From Burkholderiales bacterium (GTDB lineage Bacteria > Pseudomonadota > Gammaproteobacteria > Burkholderiales > Burkholderiaceae_C), in contig JAGWTL010000043.1 of NCBI GenBank assembly GCA_028869035.1, forward strand, positions 1 to 13,413: a stretch of DNA of 13,413 nt. The letters are read 5' to 3'. This document shows, piece after piece, positions 7,224-13,283 of the stretch (within the stretch, counting starts at the first letter, position 1; each line of letters begins with the position of its first letter). Made by a program: the position numbers and the translations under genes. The notes under the pieces are model-generated. The model had not been told where the DNA came from and searched no databases. It saw only the letters and a program-made list of their open reading frames with translations.

Positions 7224-7538
7224 ATGAAAAGCATCCTCGTGGGGGGGCTGTTGTTGTGGGTTGCCTCCGTCGCCTGTGCCGATGCCGCCGCCGGCAAGGT
7301 GCGCGCGGCCACGGCTTGCGCGGTCTGCCATGGTCCGCTGGGCCTGTCCCTGCAGCCCAATGTGCCGCACCTGGCCGGCCAGCCGCAGTTCTACCTGGTG
7401 GAGCAGCTGCGCAACTACCGCAGCGGCAAGCGCCAGCATGAGGTGATGTCGGTCATCGCCAAGCCCCTGAGCGACCAGGAGATCGAAGACGTGTCGCAGT
7501 GGTACGCCTCGCTGCAGGTTCAGGTCGAGGAGAAGTGA
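7224..7538 (+). CDS. Small monoheme cytochrome c (class I)
   Basis: This is a 104-residue exported cytochrome. The ATG at 7224 is preceded by AAGGGA (7212-7217); an in-frame GTG at 7209 would overlap this site. The signal peptide is MKSILVGGLLLWVASVACADA. A single heme motif CAVCH lies at 32-36, with M75 in HEVMSVIAKPLSD the probable sixth ligand. The sequence PHLAGQPQFYLVEQLRNYRSG is the common c4/c5-like half-domain, so this resembles one half of the diheme cytochrome at 3533-4105. It follows the dehydrogenase at 5847 and is the likely electron acceptor (inference). C18 lies near the signal cleavage site, but the surrounding lipobox is poor. Confidence 0.9.
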   Translation: MKSILVGGLLLWVASVACADAAAGKVRAATACAVCHGPLGLSLQPNVPHLAGQPQFYLVEQLRNYRSGKRQHEVMSVIAKPLSDQEIEDVSQWYASLQVQVEEK

Positions 7539-7572
7539 GTCGGCAGGCTGGCGTGCGCGGGATAATGCCTAT

Positions 7573-7580
7573 GGAGGTGA
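7573..7580 (+). promoter_or_regulatory. Very strong Shine-Dalgarno for the DUF1232 gene
   Basis: GGAGGTGA is a full 8-nt complement of the 16S rRNA 3' end, 8 nt before the ATG at 7589. It fixes the start and suggests efficient translation. Confidence 0.85.
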
Positions 7581-7588
7581 AGTCCTAA

Positions 7589-7972
7589 ATGCTGGAATCC
7601 TTCAAGTCATGGGCCGGGCGCATCAAGCGCGATGCGGTTATGTTGTGGTTCGCGCGCAAGCATCCGGGCACGCCGCTGCTGGTCAAGGCACTGAGCGCCG
7701 CGGCGGTGGCCTACGTGCTCAGCCCGATCGACCTGATCCCGGACTTCATTCCCGTGCTGGGTTATCTGGACGAGGTGATCCTGGTGCCGGTGTTCATCTG
7801 GTGCATCGTGCGCCTGCTGCCCGAGCCCGTGGTGCAGGCGTGCCGCGAGCAGGCGGATGCGTGGCTGCGCGAGCAGCACGCCAGGCCCGTCAGTTATGTC
7901 GGCGCGGCGTTCGTCGTGGCCGTCTGGATCCTCGCCGGCTACTGGATCTGGCGTGCTTTCTTCGATTATTGA
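7589..7972 (+). CDS. DUF1232 (YkvA-family) small membrane protein
   Basis: This is a 127-residue protein with the YkvA/DUF1232 core: KALSAAAVAYVLSPIDLIPDFIPVLGYLDEVILVPVFIWCIVRLLP (about residues 32-76), with the diagnostic SPIDLIPDFIPVLGYLDE stretch. A further membrane segment follows near the C-terminus (SYVGAAFVVAVWILAGYWIW), so two or three segments span the inner membrane. The function of the family is not established. It lies 50 bp after the cytochrome gene on the same strand and could be cotranscribed, but nothing links it to PQQ chemistry. The palindrome at 7998-8048 comes 25 bp after its stop and may end the transcript. Confidence 0.88.
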   Translation: MLESFKSWAGRIKRDAVMLWFARKHPGTPLLVKALSAAAVAYVLSPIDLIPDFIPVLGYLDEVILVPVFIWCIVRLLPEPVVQACREQADAWLREQHARPVSYVGAAFVVAVWILAGYWIWRAFFDY

Positions 7973-7997
7973 TGTTTTCTTTATTCATGACACCTGC

Positions 7998-8048
7998 CGT
8001 TCAGGCTGAGCCTGTCGAAGCCCTTCGACAGGCTCAGGGCGAGCGGAT
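7998..8048 (+). repeat. REP-type palindrome (CTGAGCCTGTCGAAG family)
   Basis: CTGAGCCTGTCGAAG (8006-8020) and CTTCGACAGGCTCAG (8023-8037) are perfect 15-bp inverted complements with a 2-nt gap. Weaker pairing extends to CGTTCAGG on the left and GGCGAGCGG on the right. This palindrome is widespread in Burkholderiales and other Proteobacteria. A diverged copy lies inside htpG (1111-1168) and a decayed one at 3491-3525. There is no T run, but it could still act as a transcript end. Confidence 0.9.
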
Positions 8049-8120
8049 GTGAGGTGCTTGTCATGATTTATGAAAGCCTCAATAGGGCCTGTTCACACTA
8101 ATTTCTCAGGATGCGTTGTG

Positions 8121-8210
8121 GATCAAAAAAGTCATGCGGTAGGCGCGTGGACGCCGCCGGGGTCATCTCCGGCCACAGTCCGCGCAGAACCCCGCATGGC
8201 TTTTTTGGTC
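8121..8210. repeat. Internal hairpin arm A of the structured element
   Basis: GATCAAAAAAGTCATGCGG (8121-8139) pairs with CCGCATGGCTTTTTTGGTC (8192-8210), 17 of 19 positions. Inside, GCGCG/GAC pairs with GTCCGCGC (8179-8186), and GCCGG pairs with CCGGC around a short loop, so the arm is nearly continuous. Confidence 0.8.
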
Positions 8211-8222
8211 GCAACCTGCAGG

Positions 8223-8323
8223 GAACGGGGTGCAAACGGCGCCACTCGTTGTTGCACTCCTCGCCCAGGCGGCCAGCCTGGGTGTCGTCGCGCGCCTAGA
8301 TTGTCGCCGCTTGCACCCCGTTC
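8223..8323. repeat. Internal hairpin arm B of the structured element
   Basis: GAACGGGGTGCAAACGGCG (8223-8241) pairs with CGCCGCTTGCACCCCGTTC (8305-8323), 18 of 19 positions. A smaller hairpin, CCCAGGC (8264-8270) with GCCTGGG (8276-8282), lies inside it. Confidence 0.8.
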
Positions 8324-8351
8324 GCACCTGAGAAATTAGTGTGAACAGGCC

Positions 8352-8996
8352 CTAGGCATCCGGCGTGCCGACGTCGATCACGCCATGGCGCACTGCCAGC
8401 AGCGTGATCTCGGCCTGATTGCTCAGCCCTAGCTTCTGCTTGATGTTGTAGAGGTGCGTGCCCACGGTGGAGGGTGAGAGCCTGAGCGTTTCCGAGATGC
8501 GCGCCACCGACAGGCCGCGCGCGAGTTGCACGAACACCTCGAACTCCCGCGCTGACAGCTTCTCCATCGGCCCACCCTCGCCGCTGAGGCCCTGTACGGC
8601 CATGCGCTGGGCGATCTGCGCGTCCAGATAGCGCGATCCGCGCGCCGTTGCGCGGATCGCGTCAATCAGTACCTCGGGGGCGCTGCGCTTGGACAGATAG
8701 CCCAGTGCGCCGGCCTGCAGCGCGCGCCGGGGGTGGCTGCTGTCTTCGTGTGCCGACAGCGCCAGCACACGAGCGTGCGCATCGCGCGCCAACAGCCGCT
8801 TGATGGCCTCGATGCCGCCCATGCCGGCCATGGCGATGTCCATCACCACCACGTCCGGCCGCGCGGACTCGTACATCCGGCAGGCGGCCTCGCCGCTGTC
8901 GGCTTCCGCCACGACCTCGATATCCGCGCAAACCTGTAGCAGCAGCTTGAATCCGGTCCGCACCACTGCATGGTCGTCCACCAGCATCACTTTCAC
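8352..8996 (-). CDS. NarL/LuxR-family response regulator
   Basis: This is a 214-residue two-component regulator. The start is the GTG at 8996 (VKVMLVDDH), preceded by AGAGGAAAG and overlapping the kinase stop by 4 nt (GTGA). The receiver domain has the acidic pair D7-D8, phosphoacceptor D53 in VVVMDIAMAGMGG, the Ser in LALSAH and the Lys in GYLSKRSAPE. The C-terminal LuxR helix-turn-helix reads LSAREFEVFVQLARGLSVARISETLRLSPSTVGTHL in overlapping parts. It should bind DNA when phosphorylated by the kinase encoded just upstream. The stop TAG is made of the TA flank plus the first G of the mobile element at 8083-8354, so the last residues (about GTPDA) may not be original. Nearby PQQ genes are plausible targets, by inference only. 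Confidence 0.93.
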   Translation of the reverse strand: MKVMLVDDHAVVRTGFKLLLQVCADIEVVAEADSGEAACRMYESARPDVVVMDIAMAGMGGIEAIKRLLARDAHARVLALSAHEDSSHPRRALQAGALGYLSKRSAPEVLIDAIRATARGSRYLDAQIAQRMAVQGLSGEGGPMEKLSAREFEVFVQLARGLSVARISETLRLSPSTVGTHLYNIKQKLGLSNQAEITLLAVRHGVIDVGTPDA

Positions 8997-10360
8997 GAGT
9001 CTTTCCTCTCGTTGTCCTGTCGCGCGCCGGGCAGATGGGCATGCACGCGCACGCCGCAAGGCCGCGCCGGCTCGATCACGAAGCTGCCGCCCAGCGCCTG
9101 CGCGCGCTCGCGCATGCCCGGCACGCCGTAATGCCCGCGCGCTTCGAGCTCGACCGATTGCCCCTGCCCATTGTCGGCAACTTCCAGCGTGAGGCCCGTG
9201 GCATCGGCCCGCAGTGCGACGTCAATGCGGCTGGCCCCAGCATGGCGCAAGGCATTGGTCACTGCTTCCTGCGCGATACGGTACACGGCCGTGGCGTGCA
9301 TGTCGTCCAAAGTGGGCAAGGGTCCGCTGATGGCCAGATTGATCGTGACCCGTGGGTGGCGCAGGCGCCAGTCGCCCAGCAGGTCGCGCAGAGCGTCTTC
9401 CAGGCCGAAGCGGTCCAGCGCCAGCGGGCGCAGCCGCGCAATAAGGCGGTGCACGCCATCGTAGAGCTGGTCGGCGCAAGCGGCCACCAGTCGGGCCGAC
9501 TGCTCGGTCTGGGCGTCCTGTCCCGCCGCGCGCTGGGCGATGGCCAGGCCGATGCTCTTGATGGCCGTGACCTGCTGGCCCAGCTCGTCGTGTAGTTCGC
9601 GCGCGATGGCGCCGCGCTCCTGCTCGATGCGCTCATGGATGAGCCGGGTCAGCTCACGGTTCTCGGCCAGGGCCTGCGTGGCCTCGCGTGCCTGGCGCCG
9701 GGCCTCCACGCTGTCCTGCACCGACTGGGCCATGCTGTTGAAGGCGTGGCCGATGAGCCGCCCCTCGCTGCCGGGCAGATCGGGCAGCCGCGTGTCCCAG
9801 GCGCCCTGCTCCATGCGGCGCAGGCCCCGGGCCGCCAAGTGCAGGGGCCGCATGGCGCGGCCGACCAGGTAATACACCAGCGCGTTGCCCAGCAGAAAGC
9901 CGGCCAGCACCATCCACAGCATGGGGCGCAGGTCGTCCCAGCCGTCCAACGCGGCGCGCGACGGGTCGGCGTGCAGCAAGATGCGTCCGCTGGGCAGCGT
10001 GATCTCCTTGGGCGTCAAAGGGGGCGAGACGATGCGCGCATACCACTGAGGCGCCTCGCGCCCGGCCTTGTAGGTGGATGGTGGCGAGCGGTAGATCAAT
10101 CGCCCCTTGTCGTCGTACAGCTCCACCTCGTTGGCGCGGATACGACCCACGCGCGAAAGAAAGGCGGCCATGGCCTGCACGCCGCCCTGGCCATAAACCC
10201 AGTCCACGCGCGAGATCAGCTGCGAGGCCACCACGTTGGCGCCTCCCACCTCCTCCCGCACGCCGCGCCGCGTGTTGTCGATCTGCAAGCCGATCAGCAG
10301 CGAGGACAGCAGGCCAAGCAGCACGGTGATGATGAGGTTGACTTGCAGGCGCAGGCTCAT
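8993..10360 (-). CDS. Sensor histidine kinase, HisKA_3 type, MoxY/LapD-like N-terminus
   Basis: This is a 455-residue inner-membrane kinase. The ATG at 10360 is chosen because it begins MSLRLQVNLIITVLL directly before the first membrane helix and overlaps the hydrolase stop (ATGA); a longer in-frame form from 10438 would add 26 Arg-rich residues. The layout is TM1 (about 8-27), a periplasmic domain of about 115 residues, TM2 (about 147-167), a HAMP-like linker, a coiled coil, then the dimerisation/phosphoacceptor segment ERGAIARELHDELGQQ with H257. The ATPase domain has N in AQEAVTNALRHA and the G-box ADNGQG. The N-terminal style (helix, then NTRRGVREEV) resembles the LapD/MoxY N-terminal domain; MoxY works with MoxX in methanol-oxidation control in Paracoccus. 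The ligand is unknown. It is translationally coupled to both neighbours. Confidence 0.92.
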   Translation of the reverse strand: MSLRLQVNLIITVLLGLLSSLLIGLQIDNTRRGVREEVGGANVVASQLISRVDWVYGQGGVQAMAAFLSRVGRIRANEVELYDDKGRLIYRSPPSTYKAGREAPQWYARIVSPPLTPKEITLPSGRILLHADPSRAALDGWDDLRPMLWMVLAGFLLGNALVYYLVGRAMRPLHLAARGLRRMEQGAWDTRLPDLPGSEGRLIGHAFNSMAQSVQDSVEARRQAREATQALAENRELTRLIHERIEQERGAIARELHDELGQQVTAIKSIGLAIAQRAAGQDAQTEQSARLVAACADQLYDGVHRLIARLRPLALDRFGLEDALRDLLGDWRLRHPRVTINLAISGPLPTLDDMHATAVYRIAQEAVTNALRHAGASRIDVALRADATGLTLEVADNGQGQSVELEARGHYGVPGMRERAQALGGSFVIEPARPCGVRVHAHLPGARQDNERKDS

Positions 10361-11313
10361 CGCTCGGGTCCCATCAGGTCGCGCACGGCCTCGCCCAGCG
10401 CGTGCACCATCGCCGGCGCGTAGGGGGTGTGGCCGCAACCTGGCACCCAGCGCAGCCGGCTGAGCGGCAGCGCCGCGTGCAGCGCGCGCGCGGCCTGTGG
10501 CAGGCAGATGGCGTCGTCGTCGCCATGCACCAGGATGGCAGGCACGGCGCCCAGCGTGGCCGCGCGCGTCAGCAGCGGCGAGGCCCCCCAGAAGCAGCCG
10601 TTGACCAGATAGTGGCTTTGCAAGCGGTACTTATGTACCAGCGCCAAGGCGCCGGCGGCGTCGGGTGCGGGTGGGGTGGGCTCGCCCGACAGGGTCGCCT
10701 CCCAGGCCTGCCAGGCGCGCGCGTAGGGCAGGGCGCTGGCCACGTTCTGTTGCAGGCCGACGTGCAGCCAGCGCAGCGGGTCCTTCCTCGCCTCTAGGGG
10801 TGCCTGCCGCAGCAAGGTCTCCCAGGCTTGCGGCTGGCACTGCCTCGCGCCCCTGAAGAACCAGTCCACGTCGCTGACGCGCCCCAGGAACACCGAGCGC
10901 AGGACGAGCCCGCTGCATGCCGCCGGAAGCGCCGCGGCATAGGCCAGCGCCAGACCGGCGCCCCAGGAGCCGCCGACCACGAGCCAGTGATCGATTCCGA
11001 AATGCGTGCGCAGGCGCTCGATGTCGGCCACCAGGTGCGTACTGGTATTGGCCTGCACGCTGCCCTGCGGCTGGCTGCGGCCACAGCCGCGCTGGTCGAA
11101 CAGCAGTATGCGGCAATGCTCCGGATTGAACAGGCGGCGGTGAAGGTGTGAGCACCCGCTACCAGGCCCCCCATGAAGAAACAATACCGGGTACCCATCC
11201 GGCCGGCCGCACTGCTCAAAATGGATGCGATGGCCGTCGCCCACGTTGAGCCAGCCCGCGTCGAAAGGCTCGATGGCCGGGTAGAGCGCCTGATCGTGCA
11301 CGGCATCATCCAT
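10357..11313 (-). CDS. Proline iminopeptidase-like alpha/beta hydrolase (S33 family)
   Basis: This is a 318-residue protein, the normal length for prolyl iminopeptidases, which remove N-terminal proline from peptides. Visible features are the oxyanion motif HGGPGSG (47-53), DQRGCGRS (73-80), the nucleophile elbow GGSWGAG with S116, the acid D267 in HGDDDAIC, and H295 in GCGHTPYAP. Family motifs AWQAWE and HYLVNGCF are also present. The family's IExHYF glutamate, which helps hold the substrate amino group, appears to be Gln232 (LQSHYL), so the substrate may differ. There is no signal peptide, so it is probably cytoplasmic. It heads an operon with the kinase and regulator (4-nt overlap) and diverges from pqqA. 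A role in PQQ peptide handling is possible, but only its position suggests it. Confidence 0.88.
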   Translation of the reverse strand: MDDAVHDQALYPAIEPFDAGWLNVGDGHRIHFEQCGRPDGYPVLFLHGGPGSGCSHLHRRLFNPEHCRILLFDQRGCGRSQPQGSVQANTSTHLVADIERLRTHFGIDHWLVVGGSWGAGLALAYAAALPAACSGLVLRSVFLGRVSDVDWFFRGARQCQPQAWETLLRQAPLEARKDPLRWLHVGLQQNVASALPYARAWQAWEATLSGEPTPPAPDAAGALALVHKYRLQSHYLVNGCFWGASPLLTRAATLGAVPAILVHGDDDAICLPQAARALHAALPLSRLRWVPGCGHTPYAPAMVHALGEAVRDLMGPER

Positions 11314-11324
11314 GTCGGCATGTT

Positions 11325-11353
11325 AGCGGGATACCGCTCATGAAAATCATGAG
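11325..11353. promoter_or_regulatory. Tandem dyads between hydrolase operon and pqqA
   Basis: AGCGG/CCGCT (11325-11329, 11334-11338) overlaps CTCATGA/TCATGAG (11337-11343, 11347-11353; perfect 7 bp, 3-nt gap). They sit just upstream of the hydrolase start and about 130 bp before pqqA, a suitable place for an operator of either. I could not define a clear -35/-10 pair in 11314-11484. Confidence 0.4.
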
Positions 11354-11470
11354 GCTGCATTCCTGCTTTCAGCGATGCCCGGAACGCGCCGGCACGGGCA
11401 CACTGAAACACGCGTCGCCGGGTTCTTCGGCGATGCGGTCCGCGTCTTGCGGATTTCAACCAGCTAGATT

Positions 11471-11476
11471 AAGGAG
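11471..11476 (+). promoter_or_regulatory. Ribosome binding site of pqqA
   Basis: AAGGAG stands 8 nt before the pqqA ATG at 11485, the strongest translation signal of the pqq cluster seen here. It fits the need for abundant precursor peptide. Confidence 0.85.
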
Positions 11477-11484
11477 AAACTGAA

Positions 11485-11559
11485 ATGAAATGGGAAAAAC
11501 CCGCTGCCTGCGACATGCGTTTCGGCTTTGAGATCACGATGTACATCGCGACCCGCTGA
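11485..11559 (+). CDS. pqqA: PQQ precursor peptide PqqA
   Basis: This 24-residue peptide (MKWEKPAACDMRFGFEIT, then MYIATR) is the ribosomally made precursor of the cofactor pyrroloquinoline quinone. The conserved Glu16 and Tyr20, spaced ExxxY, are the residues that PqqE cross-links and that become the PQQ skeleton. The N-terminal MKWEKP and central F-G-F are typical of the family (compare MWKKPAF in Klebsiella). It is the first gene of pqqABCD on the plus strand, with a strong ribosome binding site. A hairpin follows 9 nt after its stop, which could make the pqqA transcript more abundant than the rest. Confidence 0.97.
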   Translation: MKWEKPAACDMRFGFEITMYIATR

Positions 11560-11567
11560 CGCCGGCC

Positions 11568-11613
11568 AGCCCGCCGGGAGATTTTCCGGCGGGCTGCTTC
11601 CCTTCCCATTTTT
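11568..11613 (+). terminator. Hairpin between pqqA and pqqB, possible attenuator
   Basis: AGCCCGCCGG (11568-11577) and CCGGCGGGCT (11586-11595) form a perfect 10-bp GC-rich stem with an 8-nt loop. Five T (11609-11613) follow only after 13 nt of pyrimidine-rich sequence. It could be a partial terminator or a stabiliser of the short pqqA message. Confidence 0.6.
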
Positions 11614-11628
11614 CGCGTATCTTCCGGT

Positions 11629-12546
11629 TTGAAAATCCATATCCTCGGTTCCTCTGCGGGGGGCGGCTTCCCGCAGTGGAACTGCAATTGCCCCAATTGC
11701 GCCGGCTGGCGCGCCGGCAGTCCGCGTTACCGGGCGCGCACCCAGTCCTCCATCGCGGTCAGCGCCGATGGCGCCAACTGGCTGTTGTTCAACGCCTCGC
11801 CCGACATCCTGCAGCAGCTGCGCGAATTTCCCGCACTGCAACCGGCGCGCAGCCTGCGCGACACGGCCATCCGGGCCATCTTCCTGATCGATGCGCAGAT
11901 CGACCACACCACGGGCCTGTACATGCTGCGCGAACATAGCCAGCCGCTGCAACTCTGGTGCCACGCGCTGGTGCGCGACGACCTCACGCACGGCAACCCG
12001 CTGTTCAACCTGCTGGGTCACTACTGCGGCGTGAACTGGCACGACGTGCCGCTGGCTGGCGCTGGCTTTACCATCCCAGGCCTACCCGGCCTGCATCTGA
12101 ACGCCTTGCCGCTCATCAGCAACGCGCCACCCTACTCACCGCATCGCGACCGCCCGCAGCCGGGCGACAACGTCGGCATGACGCTGACCGACGAGCGCAG
12201 CGGCAAAAGACTTTTCTACGCACCGGGCCTGGGTCAGATGGAGCCGCAGGTGTGGGTCGCCATGCAGGCCACCGACTGCGTGCTGGTCGACGGCACGCTG
12301 TGGACCGACGACGAAATGATCACGCTCGGCGCCTCGAAAAAGACTTCACGCGCCATGGGCCACCTGCCGCAAAGCGGTCCGGGTGGCATGCTCGAGTGGC
12401 TGGACCAACTGCCGCGGAGCACGCGCAAGGTGCTCATCCACATCAACAACACCAACCCCATCCTCGATGAAGAGAGCCCGCAGCGCCGGGAGCTGACGCG
12501 CCGCGGCATCGAGGTTTCCTACGACGGCATGGAGATCGAACTGTGA
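11629..12546 (+). CDS. pqqB: PqqB, metallo-beta-lactamase-fold oxygenase of PQQ synthesis
   Basis: This is a 305-residue protein of normal length for PqqB. The start is a TTG at 11629 (reads MKIHILGSSAGGGFPQW), supported by the family N-terminus although the ribosome binding site is poor. The structural zinc cysteines are C19, C21 and C24 (NCNCPNC). The altered metallo-beta-lactamase motif DAQIDHTTG has D88, D92 and H93. PqqB is reported to hydroxylate the tyrosine ring of the cross-linked Glu-Tyr intermediate in the cytoplasm. It follows pqqA by 69 bp and overlaps pqqC by 3 nt within GTGA. Confidence 0.97.
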   Translation: MKIHILGSSAGGGFPQWNCNCPNCAGWRAGSPRYRARTQSSIAVSADGANWLLFNASPDILQQLREFPALQPARSLRDTAIRAIFLIDAQIDHTTGLYMLREHSQPLQLWCHALVRDDLTHGNPLFNLLGHYCGVNWHDVPLAGAGFTIPGLPGLHLNALPLISNAPPYSPHRDRPQPGDNVGMTLTDERSGKRLFYAPGLGQMEPQVWVAMQATDCVLVDGTLWTDDEMITLGASKKTSRAMGHLPQSGPGGMLEWLDQLPRSTRKVLIHINNTNPILDEESPQRRELTRRGIEVSYDGMEIEL

Positions 12547-13283
12547 GCCAACCACCACCGGAACCCTGGAGCAAGGAAGAATTCGAGGAGAAGCTGCACG
12601 CCAGGAGCAGCGGCTACCACATCCATCATCCCTTCCACGTGATGATGGCCGAGGGCAAGCTCACGAAAAAGCAGTTGCAGGGCTGGGTGGCCAACCGCTT
12701 CTACTACCAGATCAGCATCCCGGTGAAGGATGCGGCCATCCTGTCCAACTGCGAAGACCGCGAAATTCGCCGCGAATGGATCCAGCGCATCCTGGACCAC
12801 GACGGCTATAACATCGGTGGCGTCAATGAGCCAGGCGGTATCGAGGCCTGGATCCGTCTGGGCGAGGCCGTGGGTCTGACGCGCGACGACGTGACCTCGC
12901 TGCGCCACGTGGCGCCGGCCTCGCGCTTTGCGGTGGACGCCTATGTCAATTTCGCGCGCCGCCAGCCCTGGCAGGAAGCCGTGGCCTCCAGCCTTACCGA
13001 GCTGTTCGCGCCGCACATCCACCAGCAGCGTATTGACACCTGGCCCGCGCAGTACCCTTGGGTGGATGCGACCGGGCTGCACTATTTCAAGCAGCGACTA
13101 ACGCAGGCGCGACGTGACGTGGCGCACGGCCTGCGCTTTACGCTGGACCACTTCAGCCAGACGCGGGCCTTGCAGGAACGCGCACTGGAGATCCTGCAGT
13201 TCAAGCTCGACGTGCTGTGGGCGCTGGCCGACGCCATCATGCTCAGACAGTGCGAGATCGAGATCAAGGGGGCGAAAGCATGA
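12543..13283 (+). CDS. pqqC: PqqC, pyrroloquinoline-quinone synthase
   Basis: This is a 246-residue protein of normal length, with the family's helical (TENA-like) fold. The start is the GTG at 12543, overlapping the pqqB stop (GTGA), which points to translational coupling. It catalyses the last step, the cofactorless ring closure and eight-electron oxidation of AHQQ to PQQ by O2. Signature stretches are HIHHPFHVMMAEG, WVANRFYYQISIPVKDAAIL, and HDGYNIGGVNEPGG in overlapping parts, and FAPHIHQQRI, which include His, Tyr and Arg residues that line the active site in Klebsiella PqqC. It overlaps pqqD by 4 nt (ATGA). Confidence 0.97.
   Translation: MSQPPPEPWSKEEFEEKLHARSSGYHIHHPFHVMMAEGKLTKKQLQGWVANRFYYQISIPVKDAAILSNCEDREIRREWIQRILDHDGYNIGGVNEPGGIEAWIRLGEAVGLTRDDVTSLRHVAPASRFAVDAYVNFARRQPWQEAVASSLTELFAPHIHQQRIDTWPAQYPWVDATGLHYFKQRLTQARRDVAHGLRFTLDHFSQTRALQERALEILQFKLDVLWALADAIMLRQCEIEIKGAKA

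Larger units (their letters stand above)
8083..8354. mobile_element. MITE-like structured element with perfect 28-bp terminal inverted repeats
   Basis: The ends 8083-8110 and 8327-8354 are perfect inverted complements over 28 bp (TAGGGCCTGTTCACACTAAT and onwards). The outermost TA is compatible with a TA target duplication around a 268-bp core (8085-8352). Almost all of the interior folds into two more hairpins: arm A (8121-8139 with 8192-8210) and arm B (8223-8241 with 8305-8323), giving a cruciform plan. There is no transposase gene; the longest open frame inside (8070-8339) resembles nothing known to me. This fits a non-autonomous DNA element moved by a TA-targeting transposase, such as IS630/Tc1-like, but that family assignment is inference. 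It lies at the end of convergent genes and forms the stop codon of the regulator gene on the right. Confidence 0.8.

Noticed and set aside
8070..8339. 89-codon open frame inside the structured element
   Set aside because: It lies almost wholly in inverted repeats, has no good ribosome binding site and resembles no transposase.
8083..8354. Retron, CRISPR or integron attC site as explanation of the structured block
   Set aside because: There is no reverse transcriptase, no repeat-spacer pattern and no attC core-site layout; TA-flanked perfect ends fit a DNA element better.
8993..9059. Longer N-terminus for the response regulator, from the ATG at 9059
   Set aside because: The extra 21 residues are Arg-rich and lie inside the kinase gene; the GTG at 8996 has a good ribosome binding site and begins exactly at the receiver domain.
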